Notes: generated by a model not told the origin, from the sequence alone. DNA of 64,000 nucleotides from Pinirhizobacter soli (GCF_015905305.1 NZ_JADZLQ010000002.1:434001-498000), one strand, 5' to 3'. Numbered from the stretch's first letter, positions 8,999-18,433 are shown. Numbers and translations: made by a program.

Positions 8999-9264
8999 CA
9001 GGCAGCACCAAGCAACTGCGACAACTTGCCGCTACGGTCGGCGGCCACCAGGTCGTCGAACCCGCCCACGTGATTCTCGCCGATGAAGATCTGCGGCACC
9101 GTGCGTCGGCCGCCGCTGCGGGCCAGCATGTCGTCCCGCTGCGCGGGGTCGGTATCGATGCGAATTTCCTTCCACTCCAGGCTCTTGGACTTCAAGAGAT
9201 TCTTCGCCGCCACGCAATAGGGGCAGACGGCGGTCGAGTAGATGGTGATGTCAGGCTGGCTCAT
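8998..9264 (-). CDS. grxC: Glutaredoxin 3 (GrxC-type)
   Basis: An 88-residue glutaredoxin with the dithiol active site CPYC at 14-17, the glutathione-binding TVP loop and the GGFDDL motif near the C-terminus. It reduces protein disulfides or glutathione mixed disulfides in the cytoplasm. The ATG at 9264 has GGAA upstream and gives the standard length; a longer reading frame upstream has no glutaredoxin character. The downstream AhpD-like gene starts within its stop codon. Confidence 0.92.
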   Translation of the reverse strand: MSQPDITIYSTAVCPYCVAAKNLLKSKSLEWKEIRIDTDPAQRDDMLARSGGRRTVPQIFIGENHVGGFDDLVAADRSGKLSQLLGAA

Positions 9265-9389
9265 ACAGGTTCCAGTGAAGGCTATGGCGCAAAGATAGGG
9301 GCAAACGGGGTCCGGACAATAGCCCGGGCTGGGAACCGGACAGCCTGGGGAAAGGTCCAAGGGGGTTGCCCAGTGCTAATGTTCCAGCC

Positions 9390-11081
9390 ATGAAAAAGGG
9401 ATTTACCCGCCTCTTAGCCTTCCTGCTCGCCGCTGGCATCACCTGCCTTGCCAGCGCCCAGGACGACGTGCGCCTGCCGGAGCTTGGAAGTTCCGCCGAT
9501 GCCCTGGTGAGCCCCCAGGAACAGGACGACTACGGCAACCAGCAAATGCGCCAGATGCGCGCCCTGGGCCTGGTGGTCGACGATGCCTTGCTGGAGAGCT
9601 GGCTGCAGGACATCGGCTACCGGCTGGTGGCGGCCAGCGCCAAGCCCAAGCAGAAGTACACCTTCTTCATGGTCAAGGACGACGACATCAACGCGTTCGC
9701 CCTGCCCGGCGGCTATATCGCGGTAAACACCGGGCTTGTCACCATCACCCGCAGCGAAAGCGAACTGGCTGGCGTGATGGCGCACGAAATCGGCCACATT
9801 ACCCAGAACCACCTGGTACGTGCCTTCGAGGAATCGAAGAAGGCAGGCCCCATGATGGCGCTCGTGCTGCTGGGCGCGGTGGCCGCGGGCGCCGGTGCGC
9901 ATAGCGGCGACGCCCTGCCCGCCGTGCTGATGGGCGGCCAGGGATTGATCATGCAAAAGCAGATCAATTTCACCCGCGCCGACGAAACCGAGGCCGACCG
10001 CACCGGCATCCAGACCCTTGCCAACGCCGGCTACGATCCGAACGCGATGGCCAGTTTCTTCGAGCGCATGAGCGACGCGATGCGCGCCGGCCAGGGTGAA
10101 TCCATTTACAGCCTGCCGGAACTGCTGCAAAGCCATCCGGTGACAGCCAACCGCATCAGCGATGCAAAGGCCCGCGCCAAGGCGCTGGTCGACCAACAGG
10201 CGAAGCGGCCGGCCACGGCCACGCTCGATCCAAAGTCCTGGAACAAGGCCACCGCGCCCATTCCGTTCGTGACTGATCCCACGCGCATCGTCATAAGCCG
10301 GCGCGGCAACGGCAACGGCGACACCGGCATCTACGCGCTGATGCGCGAACGCGCCCGCGTGCTCAGCGGCGACGCCGGGCGGCAGGCCACCCTGTATGCA
10401 CAAAACATGGACCGGCCCGGCTTTGATACCCCGGCCAATCACTATGGCCTGGCGCTGGCCCTTACCCGCAGCAGCCGGCCCCAGCAGGCCCAGGCCGAAT
10501 TGAGGCCACTGCTGGCCAAAGCGCCCGACGACATCGTCCTGCGCCTGGCCATGGCCGACGCCCTGCGCGTGGGCGAGGAGCGTGCGGACGCCCTGCGCAT
10601 CTACGCGGATCTGCACGAGCGCAGCCCAAAGAACCGCGCGGTGGCGATCGACTACGGCAATGCCCTGGTAACGGGCGGCGGCAAGGCCGATGGTGGCAAG
10701 GCCGCGGCCATGCTCAAACCCTTGCTGGACGACAGCGACGATGCCGAGCTGTACCGAGCGTTCGCCCGCGCCAGCGAGCTCTCAGGCGACACCGTGCGCG
10801 GCCAGGAAGCCTACGCCGACGCTGCGGCGCTCTCGGGACGGCCGTTCGACGCCATGGAGCAATACAAGCGGCTTCTGGACCGGCCGAACCTGGATTTCTA
10901 CGAGCGCTCGCGAATCCAGGCGCGTATCGCCGACCTCACGCCCGTCGTGCTGGAACTGCGCAAGCGGAAGATTCCCACCGAAGACAACCCTGACGGACGC
11001 CGCGATCAGTTGGGCGAAACCGGCAAAAAGCCCAACCAAGCCTGCATGGGGAACTTCTGCCTGGGCGCCGGCGCACAGTAG
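9390..11081 (+). CDS. BepA/YfgC-like periplasmic M48 metalloprotease with TPR region
   Basis: The protein has 563 residues. A signal peptide (to about residue 23) is followed by an M48 peptidase domain with HEIGH at 132-136 and the third ligand region DETEADRTGI. After that come helical repeats of the TPR kind (about 300-520). This layout matches BepA, which handles outer-membrane protein assembly and LptD maturation in E. coli. The tail ends with two cysteines (ACMGNFC). The ATG at 9390 gives the signal peptide directly. It is divergent from the glutaredoxin gene. The BepA role is inferred from architecture. Confidence 0.88.
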   Translation: MKKGFTRLLAFLLAAGITCLASAQDDVRLPELGSSADALVSPQEQDDYGNQQMRQMRALGLVVDDALLESWLQDIGYRLVAASAKPKQKYTFFMVKDDDINAFALPGGYIAVNTGLVTITRSESELAGVMAHEIGHITQNHLVRAFEESKKAGPMMALVLLGAVAAGAGAHSGDALPAVLMGGQGLIMQKQINFTRADETEADRTGIQTLANAGYDPNAMASFFERMSDAMRAGQGESIYSLPELLQSHPVTANRISDAKARAKALVDQQAKRPATATLDPKSWNKATAPIPFVTDPTRIVISRRGNGNGDTGIYALMRERARVLSGDAGRQATLYAQNMDRPGFDTPANHYGLALALTRSSRPQQAQAELRPLLAKAPDDIVLRLAMADALRVGEERADALRIYADLHERSPKNRAVAIDYGNALVTGGGKADGGKAAAMLKPLLDDSDDAELYRAFARASELSGDTVRGQEAYADAAALSGRPFDAMEQYKRLLDRPNLDFYERSRIQARIADLTPVVLELRKRKIPTEDNPDGRRDQLGETGKKPNQACMGNFCLGAGAQ

Positions 11082-11123
11082 CGGTGGGGAAACAATGACA
11101 GCATCGGGACGGATTTTTCGTAA

Positions 11124-11141
11124 ATGTCATCGTGATGTAAC
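11124..11141 (+). promoter_or_regulatory. Probable Pho box upstream of phoB
   Basis: Two 7-base half-sites, ATGTCAT (11124-11130) and ATGTAAC (11135-11141), are separated by four bases, so they start 11 bp apart. This is the spacing and close to the sequence of the PhoB-binding box (CTGTCAT repeats). It lies 55 bases before phoB, so phosphate-starvation autoregulation of the operon is likely. Confidence 0.7.
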
Positions 11142-11196
11142 AAAATCCCGCTGCAATCTCCGCGTCACACCCCACCTTAACTAAGGCGCCTCCCGC

Positions 11197-11886
11197 GTGC
11201 ACAAGCGCATCCTGATCGTCGAAGACGAAGCCTCGATACGCGACATGGTCGCCTTCGCCCTGCGCAAGGCCGGCATGGACGCTGTCCATGCCGCCGATGC
11301 CCGAGCGGCGCAGATGGCCATCTCCGAACGCGTGCCCGACCTCATCCTGCTCGACTGGATGTTGCCGGGCATGAGCGGCCTGGAATTGGCCCGACGCCTC
11401 CGCAAGGAAGAACTCAGCCGCGAGATCCCGATCATCATGCTCACCGCGCGCGGCGAGGAGATGGATCGGGTGAACGGCCTGGAAGCCGGCGTGGACGACT
11501 ATGTCATCAAGCCTTTTTCCACCCGCGAGCTGGTCGCGCGGATCAAGGCGGTGCTTCGCCGGAGCCAGGGCGACGACGGCACCGGCATGGTGGAGATCGG
11601 CGGCCTGCGCATCGACGGCCCGGCGCATCGCGTCTACGCCGCCGAAGAACCGGTGCCGATCGGCCCCACCGAATACCGCCTGCTGTTCTTCTTCATGACC
11701 CACCCTGAGCGCGTGTACTCGCGCGCCCAGTTGCTCGACCACGTGTGGGGCGGCAGCGTCTACGTGGAAGAACGCACCGTCGATGTTCACATCCGCCGCC
11801 TGCGCAAGACACTGGAACCCTGGAAGCTGGACGACATGGTGCAGACCGTGCGCGGCGCCGGCTACCGGTTTTCGGCCAGCCCCTGA
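11197..11886 (+). CDS. phoB: Phosphate regulon response regulator PhoB
   Basis: A 229-residue OmpR-type regulator. The receiver domain (1-120) has the phosphoacceptor Asp53 in LLDWMLPG and the Lys of VIKPFS. A winged-helix DNA-binding domain follows (about 130-228) with [25 protein letters not shown] and VRGAGYRF. PhoB identity rests on closeness to the family and on phoR, ppk and ppx directly downstream. The start is a GTG. A Pho box stands just upstream. Confidence 0.93.
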   Translation: MHKRILIVEDEASIRDMVAFALRKAGMDAVHAADARAAQMAISERVPDLILLDWMLPGMSGLELARRLRKEELSREIPIIMLTARGEEMDRVNGLEAGVDDYVIKPFSTRELVARIKAVLRRSQGDDGTGMVEIGGLRIDGPAHRVYAAEEPVPIGPTEYRLLFFFMTHPERVYSRAQLLDHVWGGSVYVEERTVDVHIRRLRKTLEPWKLDDMVQTVRGAGYRFSASP

Positions 11887-11944
11887 CAAAAGGCGCGCGG
11901 TCCAAGCTATGGTGACGGCTTGATGTCCGTCCACTGGAGCACCG

Positions 11945-13213
11945 ATGCGCCTTGACCGAACTTCCCGCCGGGCACTCCTGCTGGCCGCCGCCGGCCTGGT
12001 GGCCGGTGTGGTGGTGGGTTGGGCGACGGGAAATGCGCTGATTGGCGTGAGCATTGTCGCGTTGTCGCAATTCGTCGCACTGCTGTCTTCGATCCGTCAT
12101 CGAACCGATCCCATCATGGCCACGCCTCGCCAAACGACCGACCCCAGGCATGACCGTCTGATGACACGCTCCCGCCGTATTGCTTCCCAACTGCGCGACC
12201 TGCGCAGTGCCGCCGGCAGCCTGCCCGACGCCGTCGTATTGATGGACCAGGCCCAGCACGTGCGATGGTTCAACCACGCCGCCGAAGACCTCCTGGGCCT
12301 GCGCCGGCCCACCGATCGCGGCCGCATCCTCAGTGAGTGCCTGCAGGCGACCGATCTGGCCAAGTGGCTGATCGACGGAGGGCGCGAGCCCCTGAACGAC
12401 GTCACCGCCCCGGGCCACGCGAACCGGCACATCTCCGCCACCTTGCTGCCGTTCGGCAGCCGCCAGCGCCTGTTGCTGGTGCGCGACATCAGCCACATGA
12501 CCCGCCTGGAGCAGATCCGCCGCGACTTCGTCGCCAACGTCTCGCACGAACTGCGCACGCCGCTGACGGTCATCCACGGCTATCTTGAACTGCTTGATCC
12601 CGAAGACGTTCCGGAGCTTGCGCCGGTGCTGGGGGAGATGCGCGTGCAGTCGCGCCGCATGGGGCAGATCGTCGAAGACCTGCTCACGCTCTCGCGCCTG
12701 GAAACCCAGGACCGTATCGCCGACGAGCGCGTAACGATCGAACCACTGCTGGCCACCCTGCGCCGCGAAGCCGAAGCACTGAGCCAGGGCAGGCACCGGA
12801 TCACCCTCACCCATACTGCCGCCACCGACCTGCTCGGCTCATCGAAAGACCTGCACAGCGCGTTCTCCAACCTGGTGAGCAATGCCGTGCGCTACACACC
12901 CACCGGAGGCCGCATCGACATCCGCTTCGAGCCGCATGCCGCCGGGGTGATCTTCTCGGTGGCCGATTCAGGCTACGGCATCCCGGCCACCCACCTGGCG
13001 CGGCTGACCGAGCGGTTCTACCGCGTGTCGTCCAGCCGCTCGCGCGATAGCGGCGGTACGGGGCTGGGCCTGTCCATCGTCAAGCACGTGCTGAACCTGC
13101 ACCACGCCCGCCTGCAGATCGAAAGCGAACCGGGCAAGGGCTCGACCTTCTCGGCGATCTTCGGTGCCGAGCGGCTGCTGGTGCCGGGCGGCGAAGAAAG
13201 CCTGGCCAGCTAA
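11945..13213 (+). CDS. phoR: Phosphate regulon sensor histidine kinase PhoR
   Basis: The protein has 422 residues. Two N-terminal hydrophobic segments (about 10-48) anchor it with almost no periplasmic loop, as in PhoR, and a PAS-like domain (about 85-185) follows. The H-box is VSHELRTPLTVIHGY with His201; the N-box is FSNLVSNAVRYTP; the G-box is GGTGLGLSIV. It phosphorylates and dephosphorylates PhoB according to signals from the phosphate transporter; pst and phoU genes are not in this window. It lies 58 bases after phoB on the same strand. Confidence 0.92.
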   Translation: MRLDRTSRRALLLAAAGLVAGVVVGWATGNALIGVSIVALSQFVALLSSIRHRTDPIMATPRQTTDPRHDRLMTRSRRIASQLRDLRSAAGSLPDAVVLMDQAQHVRWFNHAAEDLLGLRRPTDRGRILSECLQATDLAKWLIDGGREPLNDVTAPGHANRHISATLLPFGSRQRLLLVRDISHMTRLEQIRRDFVANVSHELRTPLTVIHGYLELLDPEDVPELAPVLGEMRVQSRRMGQIVEDLLTLSRLETQDRIADERVTIEPLLATLRREAEALSQGRHRITLTHTAATDLLGSSKDLHSAFSNLVSNAVRYTPTGGRIDIRFEPHAAGVIFSVADSGYGIPATHLARLTERFYRVSSSRSRDSGGTGLGLSIVKHVLNLHHARLQIESEPGKGSTFSAIFGAERLLVPGGEESLAS

Positions 13214-13302
13214 AGCCATCGGCCGGCGCCATGGCGCGCCGTCCCTTGCAAGCCTCCGCCGCATCTTCCATCCTCGACCGATCGCCAGGCCACCGTCAGC
13301 CC

Positions 13303-15390
13303 ATGCCACGATCGCGTACACCCGCCGCCCCGGCACTCGATGCTCCCGCGCTTTACCTCAATCGCGAGCTGGCGGCACTGGAATTCAACTTCCGCGTACT
13401 GGCCCAGGCGCAGGACCCGGCAGTGCCGCTGCTCGAACGGCTGCGCTACCTTGCCATCGTCTGCAGCAACCTGGATGAATTCTTCGAAGTGCGCGTGGCG
13501 GTGCTCAAGCACCAGCACGCGCTAAACGCGCATCTGCCCGGGGCCGACGGCCTGGGCTCGGGCGAGATCCTCTCCCGCATCCGCGAACGCACGCTTACCC
13601 TGGTGGACTCCCAATACGAGACCTGGCAGGCGCACCTGCGCCCGGCGCTGGCCGCCGAGGGCATCGGATTCCGCGTCCGGGACGAATGGAACGAGAAACA
13701 GCGCCGCTGGCTCCAGGGGTATTTCCAGAACGAGATCATGCCGGTGCTCTCGCCCCTGGGCCTGGATCCGGCGCATCCGTTCCCGCGCATCCTCAACAAG
13801 ACGCTGAACATCGCCGTGGTGCTGGAGGGCCGGGACGCCTTCGGCCGCGAAGGCCACATGGCTCTGGTGCGCGCACCACGTTCACTGCCGCGCCTGATCC
13901 GCCTCCCCGATGAAGTCGGCGATGGCGGCATCGATTTCGTCTTCCTGGCCGAAGTGCTGCACGCTTTCGCCGACGAGATGTTCCCCGGCTTCAAGGTCAA
14001 GGGCTCGTACCAGTTCCGCGTCACCCGCAACGGCGAACTGGTAGTGGAAGAAGCGGAGGTCGAGAACCTGGCCAGCGCGCTGACCGAGGAACTGATCGGC
14101 CGAGGCTACGCGCGACCGGTACGGCTGCAGGTCGGCGCCGATTGCCCGCGCGCGATCACGCAGATGCTGATCCACAATTTCCAGCTGGAAGAACAGGACG
14201 TCTACCGCTGCGACGGCCCGGTGAACCTGATCCGCCTGGAAACCGTCTACGACCTCATCGATCGACCGGAACTTAAATTCCCGCGCTTCATACCCAAGCT
14301 CAACACCACCATCTGCAAGGATGGCAAGCCGTTCGAACTGCTCAGCCAGCGGGACATCCTCCTGCACCATCCCTTCGAGTCGTTCGCATCGGTGGTGGAA
14401 CTGCTCCGCCAGGCTACCGAAGATGCCGGCGTACTGGCGATCAAGCAGACGCTTTACCGCGCCGGCAAGGATTCCCCGCTGGTGGACCTGCTGGTGGAAG
14501 CCGCACGCAACGGCAAAGATGTGACCGTGGTGGTGGAGCTTCGCGCGCGTTTCGACGAGGAAGCCAATATCGGGCTGGCCACGCGGCTGCAGGAGGCCGG
14601 CGTGCAGGTGGTGTATGGCGTGGTGGGCTACAAGACCCACGCCAAGATGTTGTTGATCATACGCCGCGAGGGCGACAAGCTCCGCCGTTATGTGCATCTG
14701 TCCACCGGCAACTACCACCAGGGCAACAGCCGCGGCTACACCGACATCGGCCTGATGACCTCCAACGAGGACGTCGGGCAGGACGTCCACAAGATCTTCC
14801 AGCAGCTCTCGGGCCTGGGTCCGATGATCGCGCTCAAGCAGTTGTTGCATTCACCCTTCACCCTGTACAGCTCGGTGATGGACAAAATCGAACGCGAGAT
14901 CGTCCACGCCCGCGAAGGCCGTGGTGGGCGCATCATGGCCAAGCTCAACGCCTTGAACGAGGCGCAGGTGGTGAAGGCGCTTTACCGCGCCTCGATGGCG
15001 GGCGTGCAGGTGGACCTGGTGATCCGCGGAGCATGTACCCTGCGCCCCGGCGTGAAGGGAGTTTCCGAGAACATCCGCGTGCGTTCCATCGTCGGCCGTT
15101 TCCTCGAACACAGCCGCATCTATTGGTTCGGCAATGCCGGCGAGCCTGAGATCTACACCGCCAGCGCCGACTGGATGGAGCGCAACCTCCGCCGGCGTAT
15201 CGAAATTGCCGTGCCGATCCTGGATCCCGAACTGGCGGCGCGCGTGTACCAGGAAACCCTCGACAACTATCTTCGCGACAACACCCAGGCCTGGTTGTTG
15301 GGCGCCGATGGCCATTACACGCGCAGCGAACCGGGCGACGACGCGCCGCACAATGCGCAGCAATACCTGTTGGAGAAGCTTTGTGGGTAA
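13303..15390 (+). CDS. ppk: Polyphosphate kinase 1
   Basis: A 695-residue PPK1. It makes polyphosphate from ATP, reversibly, through a phosphohistidine. The N-terminal domain opens LYLNRELAALEFNFRV. The head domain follows, and then two phospholipase-D-like catalytic domains with YKTHAKMLL (catalytic His) and LSTGNYHQGNSRGYTD. The ATG at 13303 gives the usual family N-terminus; a start 24 codons upstream would add unrelated residues, and neither has a strong ribosome site. It lies after phoR and overlaps ppx by eight bases, so it probably belongs to the Pho-box operon. Confidence 0.93.
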   Translation: MPRSRTPAAPALDAPALYLNRELAALEFNFRVLAQAQDPAVPLLERLRYLAIVCSNLDEFFEVRVAVLKHQHALNAHLPGADGLGSGEILSRIRERTLTLVDSQYETWQAHLRPALAAEGIGFRVRDEWNEKQRRWLQGYFQNEIMPVLSPLGLDPAHPFPRILNKTLNIAVVLEGRDAFGREGHMALVRAPRSLPRLIRLPDEVGDGGIDFVFLAEVLHAFADEMFPGFKVKGSYQFRVTRNGELVVEEAEVENLASALTEELIGRGYARPVRLQVGADCPRAITQMLIHNFQLEEQDVYRCDGPVNLIRLETVYDLIDRPELKFPRFIPKLNTTICKDGKPFELLSQRDILLHHPFESFASVVELLRQATEDAGVLAIKQTLYRAGKDSPLVDLLVEAARNGKDVTVVVELRARFDEEANIGLATRLQEAGVQVVYGVVGYKTHAKMLLIIRREGDKLRRYVHLSTGNYHQGNSRGYTDIGLMTSNEDVGQDVHKIFQQLSGLGPMIALKQLLHSPFTLYSSVMDKIEREIVHAREGRGGRIMAKLNALNEAQVVKALYRASMAGVQVDLVIRGACTLRPGVKGVSENIRVRSIVGRFLEHSRIYWFGNAGEPEIYTASADWMERNLRRRIEIAVPILDPELAARVYQETLDNYLRDNTQAWLLGADGHYTRSEPGDDAPHNAQQYLLEKLCG

Positions 15391-16939
15391 GGCATATCGT
15401 GGCGACGCGTCGGCCGCGCGCACGGCAGCGGCGGCCAGGCCGCAGATCGCCGAAGGTGAAGTACTGGCGGCGATCGACCTGGGCTCGAACAGCTTCCACA
15501 TGGTGGTGGCCCGGTTCGAGCATGGCGAACCCCGGGTGATCGATCGCCTTCGCGATACGGTGCGCATGGCGGCGGGCCTGCGCGCCGATGGAACCCTCGA
15601 CGCCGGCCATCGTGCCGCTGCGCTTGCAAGCCTTGCCCGCTTCGGCCAGCGCATCGCGGGCCTTCCCGGCGCCCGCGTGCGGGCCGTCGCCACCAATACC
15701 GTACGCCGCCTGGCATCGCCGCACGCCTTCCTTGCCGCGGCCGAAGTGGCGTTGGGCACGCCCGTGGAAATCGTCTCCGGCCGCGAGGAGGGCCGTCTGA
15801 TTTTCCTGGGCGCCGCGCACGACCTGCCTGTGTCGCGCGACAACCGGCTGGTGATCGATGTCGGCGGCGGCAGCACCGAATTCATCATCGGGCGGCATAT
15901 CTCCCCCGAATACACCGAGAGCGTGCAGGTCGGTTGCATCGCCTCCACCTTGCGCTTCTTCCCCGGTGGCAAGATCACGCGTAAACGCTGGCAGCGCGCG
16001 CGCCGCGAGATCGGCGTGCTGCTGCAACAGTTCGCCGAGGAATATCGCGAAGCAGGCTGGGCCAATGCCTATGGTTCGTCGGGCACCGCCAAGGCGATCG
16101 GTGCCGTGGCCCAGGCCATGGGCCTGACGGACGACGCCATCACCCCGGCGGCGCTTGCAGGCATCCGCGAGGCGATGCTGGCGCAAGGCTCGATCCAGGC
16201 ACTGAAGCTGCCGGGCCTGGCCGAAGACCGCACTGGCGTGTTCGCCGGCGGCGTGGTGATCTTCGAAGCCGCTTTCGAAGCCCTGGGCATCACCGGCCTG
16301 CAAGTATGCGCAAGCTCCATGCGCGAGGGCCTGCTTTGGGACCTCATCGGCCGCGCCGGTGGCAGCGACCCGCGTGCCGGCAGCATCGATGCGCTGGCCG
16401 CGCGCTATGGCGTGGACCGGGCGCACATGCGCCGCGTGGAAACCACGGCGCTGGCCCTGTTCGACCAGGTCGCCAAGGCATGGAAGCTCGACACCGAAGC
16501 CCGCGAATGGCTGTCGTGGGCCGGCCGCGTGCACGAACTGGGCCTGGCCATCGCCCACAGCCAGCACCATCGCCACGGCGGCTACATCCTTCGCAATGCA
16601 GACCTGGCCGGTTTCTCGCGGCAGGAACAACAGCTCCTGGCCGCCATCGTCGAATGCCACCGGCGCAAGCCCGACAAGGCCCTGCTGATGGCACTGCCCA
16701 CGCGGCATCGTGCGCTGGCCCGCTACGCCACCGCACTGTTGCGACTGGCCGTGCTGTTCCGCCGCTCGCGCCGCGCCGAGCCGATGCCACCGCTGAAGCT
16801 TGCCGCCACCCGTACCAAGCTGCGCCTGGCGCTGCCCGCCGAATGGCTCGACGAACACCCGTTGACCGAGGCAGACCTCGAGCAGGAAAAGGGCCCGATG
16901 GCCGATCTGGGCCTGGAACTTGAACTGATCACCTACTGA
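15383..16939 (+). CDS. ppx: Exopolyphosphatase Ppx/GppA family
   Basis: The protein has 518 residues. An actin/Hsp70-like ATPase fold in two lobes carries AAIDLGSNSFHMVVARF (phosphate loop) and VIDVGGGSTEFIIG. A C-terminal HD-like helical domain follows, with HELGLAIAHSQHHRHGGYI. It removes terminal phosphate from polyphosphate, opposing Ppk; a ppGpp-phosphatase activity (GppA) is the alternative, but the ppk neighbour favours Ppx. The start is GTG at 15383, inside the end of ppk, with GGAGAAG at proper spacing, so translation is probably coupled. Confidence 0.92.
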   Translation: MGKAYRGDASAARTAAAARPQIAEGEVLAAIDLGSNSFHMVVARFEHGEPRVIDRLRDTVRMAAGLRADGTLDAGHRAAALASLARFGQRIAGLPGARVRAVATNTVRRLASPHAFLAAAEVALGTPVEIVSGREEGRLIFLGAAHDLPVSRDNRLVIDVGGGSTEFIIGRHISPEYTESVQVGCIASTLRFFPGGKITRKRWQRARREIGVLLQQFAEEYREAGWANAYGSSGTAKAIGAVAQAMGLTDDAITPAALAGIREAMLAQGSIQALKLPGLAEDRTGVFAGGVVIFEAAFEALGITGLQVCASSMREGLLWDLIGRAGGSDPRAGSIDALAARYGVDRAHMRRVETTALALFDQVAKAWKLDTEAREWLSWAGRVHELGLAIAHSQHHRHGGYILRNADLAGFSRQEQQLLAAIVECHRRKPDKALLMALPTRHRALARYATALLRLAVLFRRSRRAEPMPPLKLAATRTKLRLALPAEWLDEHPLTEADLEQEKGPMADLGLELELITY

Positions 16940-16977
16940 CCGCCGCCGGGGCGGGCGCGCGATCCGGCCGGCGGCGG
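16940..16977 (+). terminator. Hairpin after ppx, possible terminator
   Basis: CCGCCGCCGG and CCGGCGGCGG form a perfect 10-bp stem with an 18-base loop, starting at the end of the ppx stop codon. No T run follows; instead a TATCAT box of the next gene abuts it. It may separate the Pho operon from the cyclophilin gene. Confidence 0.4.
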
Positions 16978-16983
16978 TATCAT
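16978..16983 (+). promoter_or_regulatory. Possible -10 box TATCAT of the cyclophilin gene
   Basis: TATCAT lies exactly six bases before the ATG at 16990, and no ribosome-binding sequence is visible. If used, transcription would begin at or next to the start codon and the mRNA would be leaderless. No good -35 box is seen. Confidence 0.4.
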
Positions 16984-16989
16984 GTGCCG

Positions 16990-17697
16990 ATGACCCGATA
17001 CCTGGCTGCCTTCGCCCTACTCGTCCTCCCGGCCCTGGCCCTCGGCCAGGCGGCCAAGCCCGAAGCGGCCGCCGCCGAGGCGCATCCGAGGGTGGTGTTG
17101 CACACAAGCCAGGGCGAGATCACGCTGGAACTGTTCCCGGACAAGGCCCCCAAGAGCGTGGCCAATTTCCTGCAGTACGTGCGCGACGACTTCTACGCCG
17201 GCACCGTGTTCCATCGCGCCGTCAACGGCTACCTTGTACAGGGCGGCATCTACACCCGCGACCTGCAGCAAAAGCGCACTCGTGCTGCCATCGCCAGCGA
17301 GGCGGACAACGGCCTGTCCAACCTCCGTGGCACGGTCGCCGTGGCCCGCGGCGCGGACCCGGCCTCTGGTACGTCCCAGTTTTTCATCAACCTGGTGGAC
17401 AACCGTCGCCTGGACTACGCCGGCAACCAGAGCGGGCTGACCTGGGGCTACGCGGTGTTCGGCAAGGTGGTCGAAGGCATGAACGTGGTCGACAAGATGG
17501 CAGGGCTGCCCACGCGTGCACTGGGTCCCTTCGTCAACGACGTTCCCAACCCGCTGGTGGTGATCGACGGCGCCAACGTGGTGGGCGAGGAAAAACCCGC
17601 GCCGAAGGCCGCACCGGCGCCGGCAACGAGCGCTGCGGCCAAGCCACCGGCAAAGACCCCCGTGAAGGCTCCGGCGACGCCGAAGAAGAAGGCATGA
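16990..17697 (+). CDS. Secreted cyclophilin-type peptidyl-prolyl isomerase
   Basis: The protein has 235 residues. A signal peptide ends near LALGQA. The cyclophilin domain (about 35-195) carries LELFPDKAPKSVANFLQYV, VFHRAVNGYLVQGG and GTSQFFINLVDN, the catalytic and substrate-binding strips. It catalyses proline cis-trans isomerisation, probably in the periplasm (PpiA-like). The last about 40 residues are a low-complexity Ala/Pro/Lys tail not found in standard PpiA. A GTG six bases upstream is also in frame. Its stop overlaps the lpxH ATG as ATGA. Confidence 0.9.
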   Translation: MTRYLAAFALLVLPALALGQAAKPEAAAAEAHPRVVLHTSQGEITLELFPDKAPKSVANFLQYVRDDFYAGTVFHRAVNGYLVQGGIYTRDLQQKRTRAAIASEADNGLSNLRGTVAVARGADPASGTSQFFINLVDNRRLDYAGNQSGLTWGYAVFGKVVEGMNVVDKMAGLPTRALGPFVNDVPNPLVVIDGANVVGEEKPAPKAAPAPATSAAAKPPAKTPVKAPATPKKKA

Positions 17698-18422
17698 CCA
17701 CGCTATTCATCGCCGACCTTCACCTGGATGAAGCACGGCCCGCGATCACCGACCTCTTCGAGCGATTCCTGGCAAGCGGCGAGGTACGCGGGGCCGACGC
17801 GCTCTACATTCTCGGCGACCTCGTCGAGGCGTGGATCGGCGATGACGACGACGCCCCGCTTCCCGGCCGCATCGCCGCCGCCACGCGCGGCGTGGCCGAT
17901 GCCGGGGTACCGGTCTACTTCATGGCCGGTAACCGTGATTTTCTCCTCGGCGAGGATTTCGCCAGGCGGGCTGGCATGCAGATCCTGCCCGATGGCGTGG
18001 TGCACGACATCGCCGACGAGCCAACGTTGCTGATGCACGGCGATGTCCTGTGCACGGACGACACCGCCTACCAGGCCGTGCGCGCCCAGGTGCGTACGCC
18101 GCAGTTCAGGGCACAGATGATGGCCATGACGCTCGACCAGCGCCGGGCCTTCGCCGCCAAGGCCCGTGCCGATAGCCGTGCCTATACCGGCAAGACCGAC
18201 GAAACCATCATGGACGTCAACGCCGACGCGGTGGCCCGGGCCATGCGCGACGCGGGCGTCCGGCGCCTGGTGCACGGCCACACCCATCGCCCTGCCATCC
18301 ACGATTTCTCCCTTGACGGGGAAAACGCCAGGCGTATCGTGCTCGGCGATTGGTACGAGCAGGGTTCTGTGCTGGAAATCCAGCCCGGCCAGGCCCGGCT
18401 TCGCGGCCTGCAGCTGGCCTAG
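17694..18422 (+). CDS. lpxH: UDP-2,3-diacylglucosamine diphosphatase LpxH
   Basis: A 242-residue calcineurin-like phosphoesterase with the LpxH metal motifs in order: IADLHLD, LGDLVEAWIGDDD, MAGNRDFLLG, LLMHGDVLC and VHGHTHRPAIHDF. It hydrolyses UDP-diacylglucosamine to lipid X in the fourth step of lipid A synthesis at the inner membrane. It overlaps the upstream cyclophilin gene by four bases; that gene pairing occurs in other proteobacteria. Confidence 0.94.
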   Translation: MTTLFIADLHLDEARPAITDLFERFLASGEVRGADALYILGDLVEAWIGDDDDAPLPGRIAAATRGVADAGVPVYFMAGNRDFLLGEDFARRAGMQILPDGVVHDIADEPTLLMHGDVLCTDDTAYQAVRAQVRTPQFRAQMMAMTLDQRRAFAAKARADSRAYTGKTDETIMDVNADAVARAMRDAGVRRLVHGHTHRPAIHDFSLDGENARRIVLGDWYEQGSVLEIQPGQARLRGLQLA

Positions 18423-18433
18423 GGCCGCGACGC

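Noticed and set aside
14945-17107. 720-codon open frame on the minus strand across ppk, ppx and the cyclophilin gene
   Set aside because: It runs antisense through three well-supported genes and shows only low-complexity composition.
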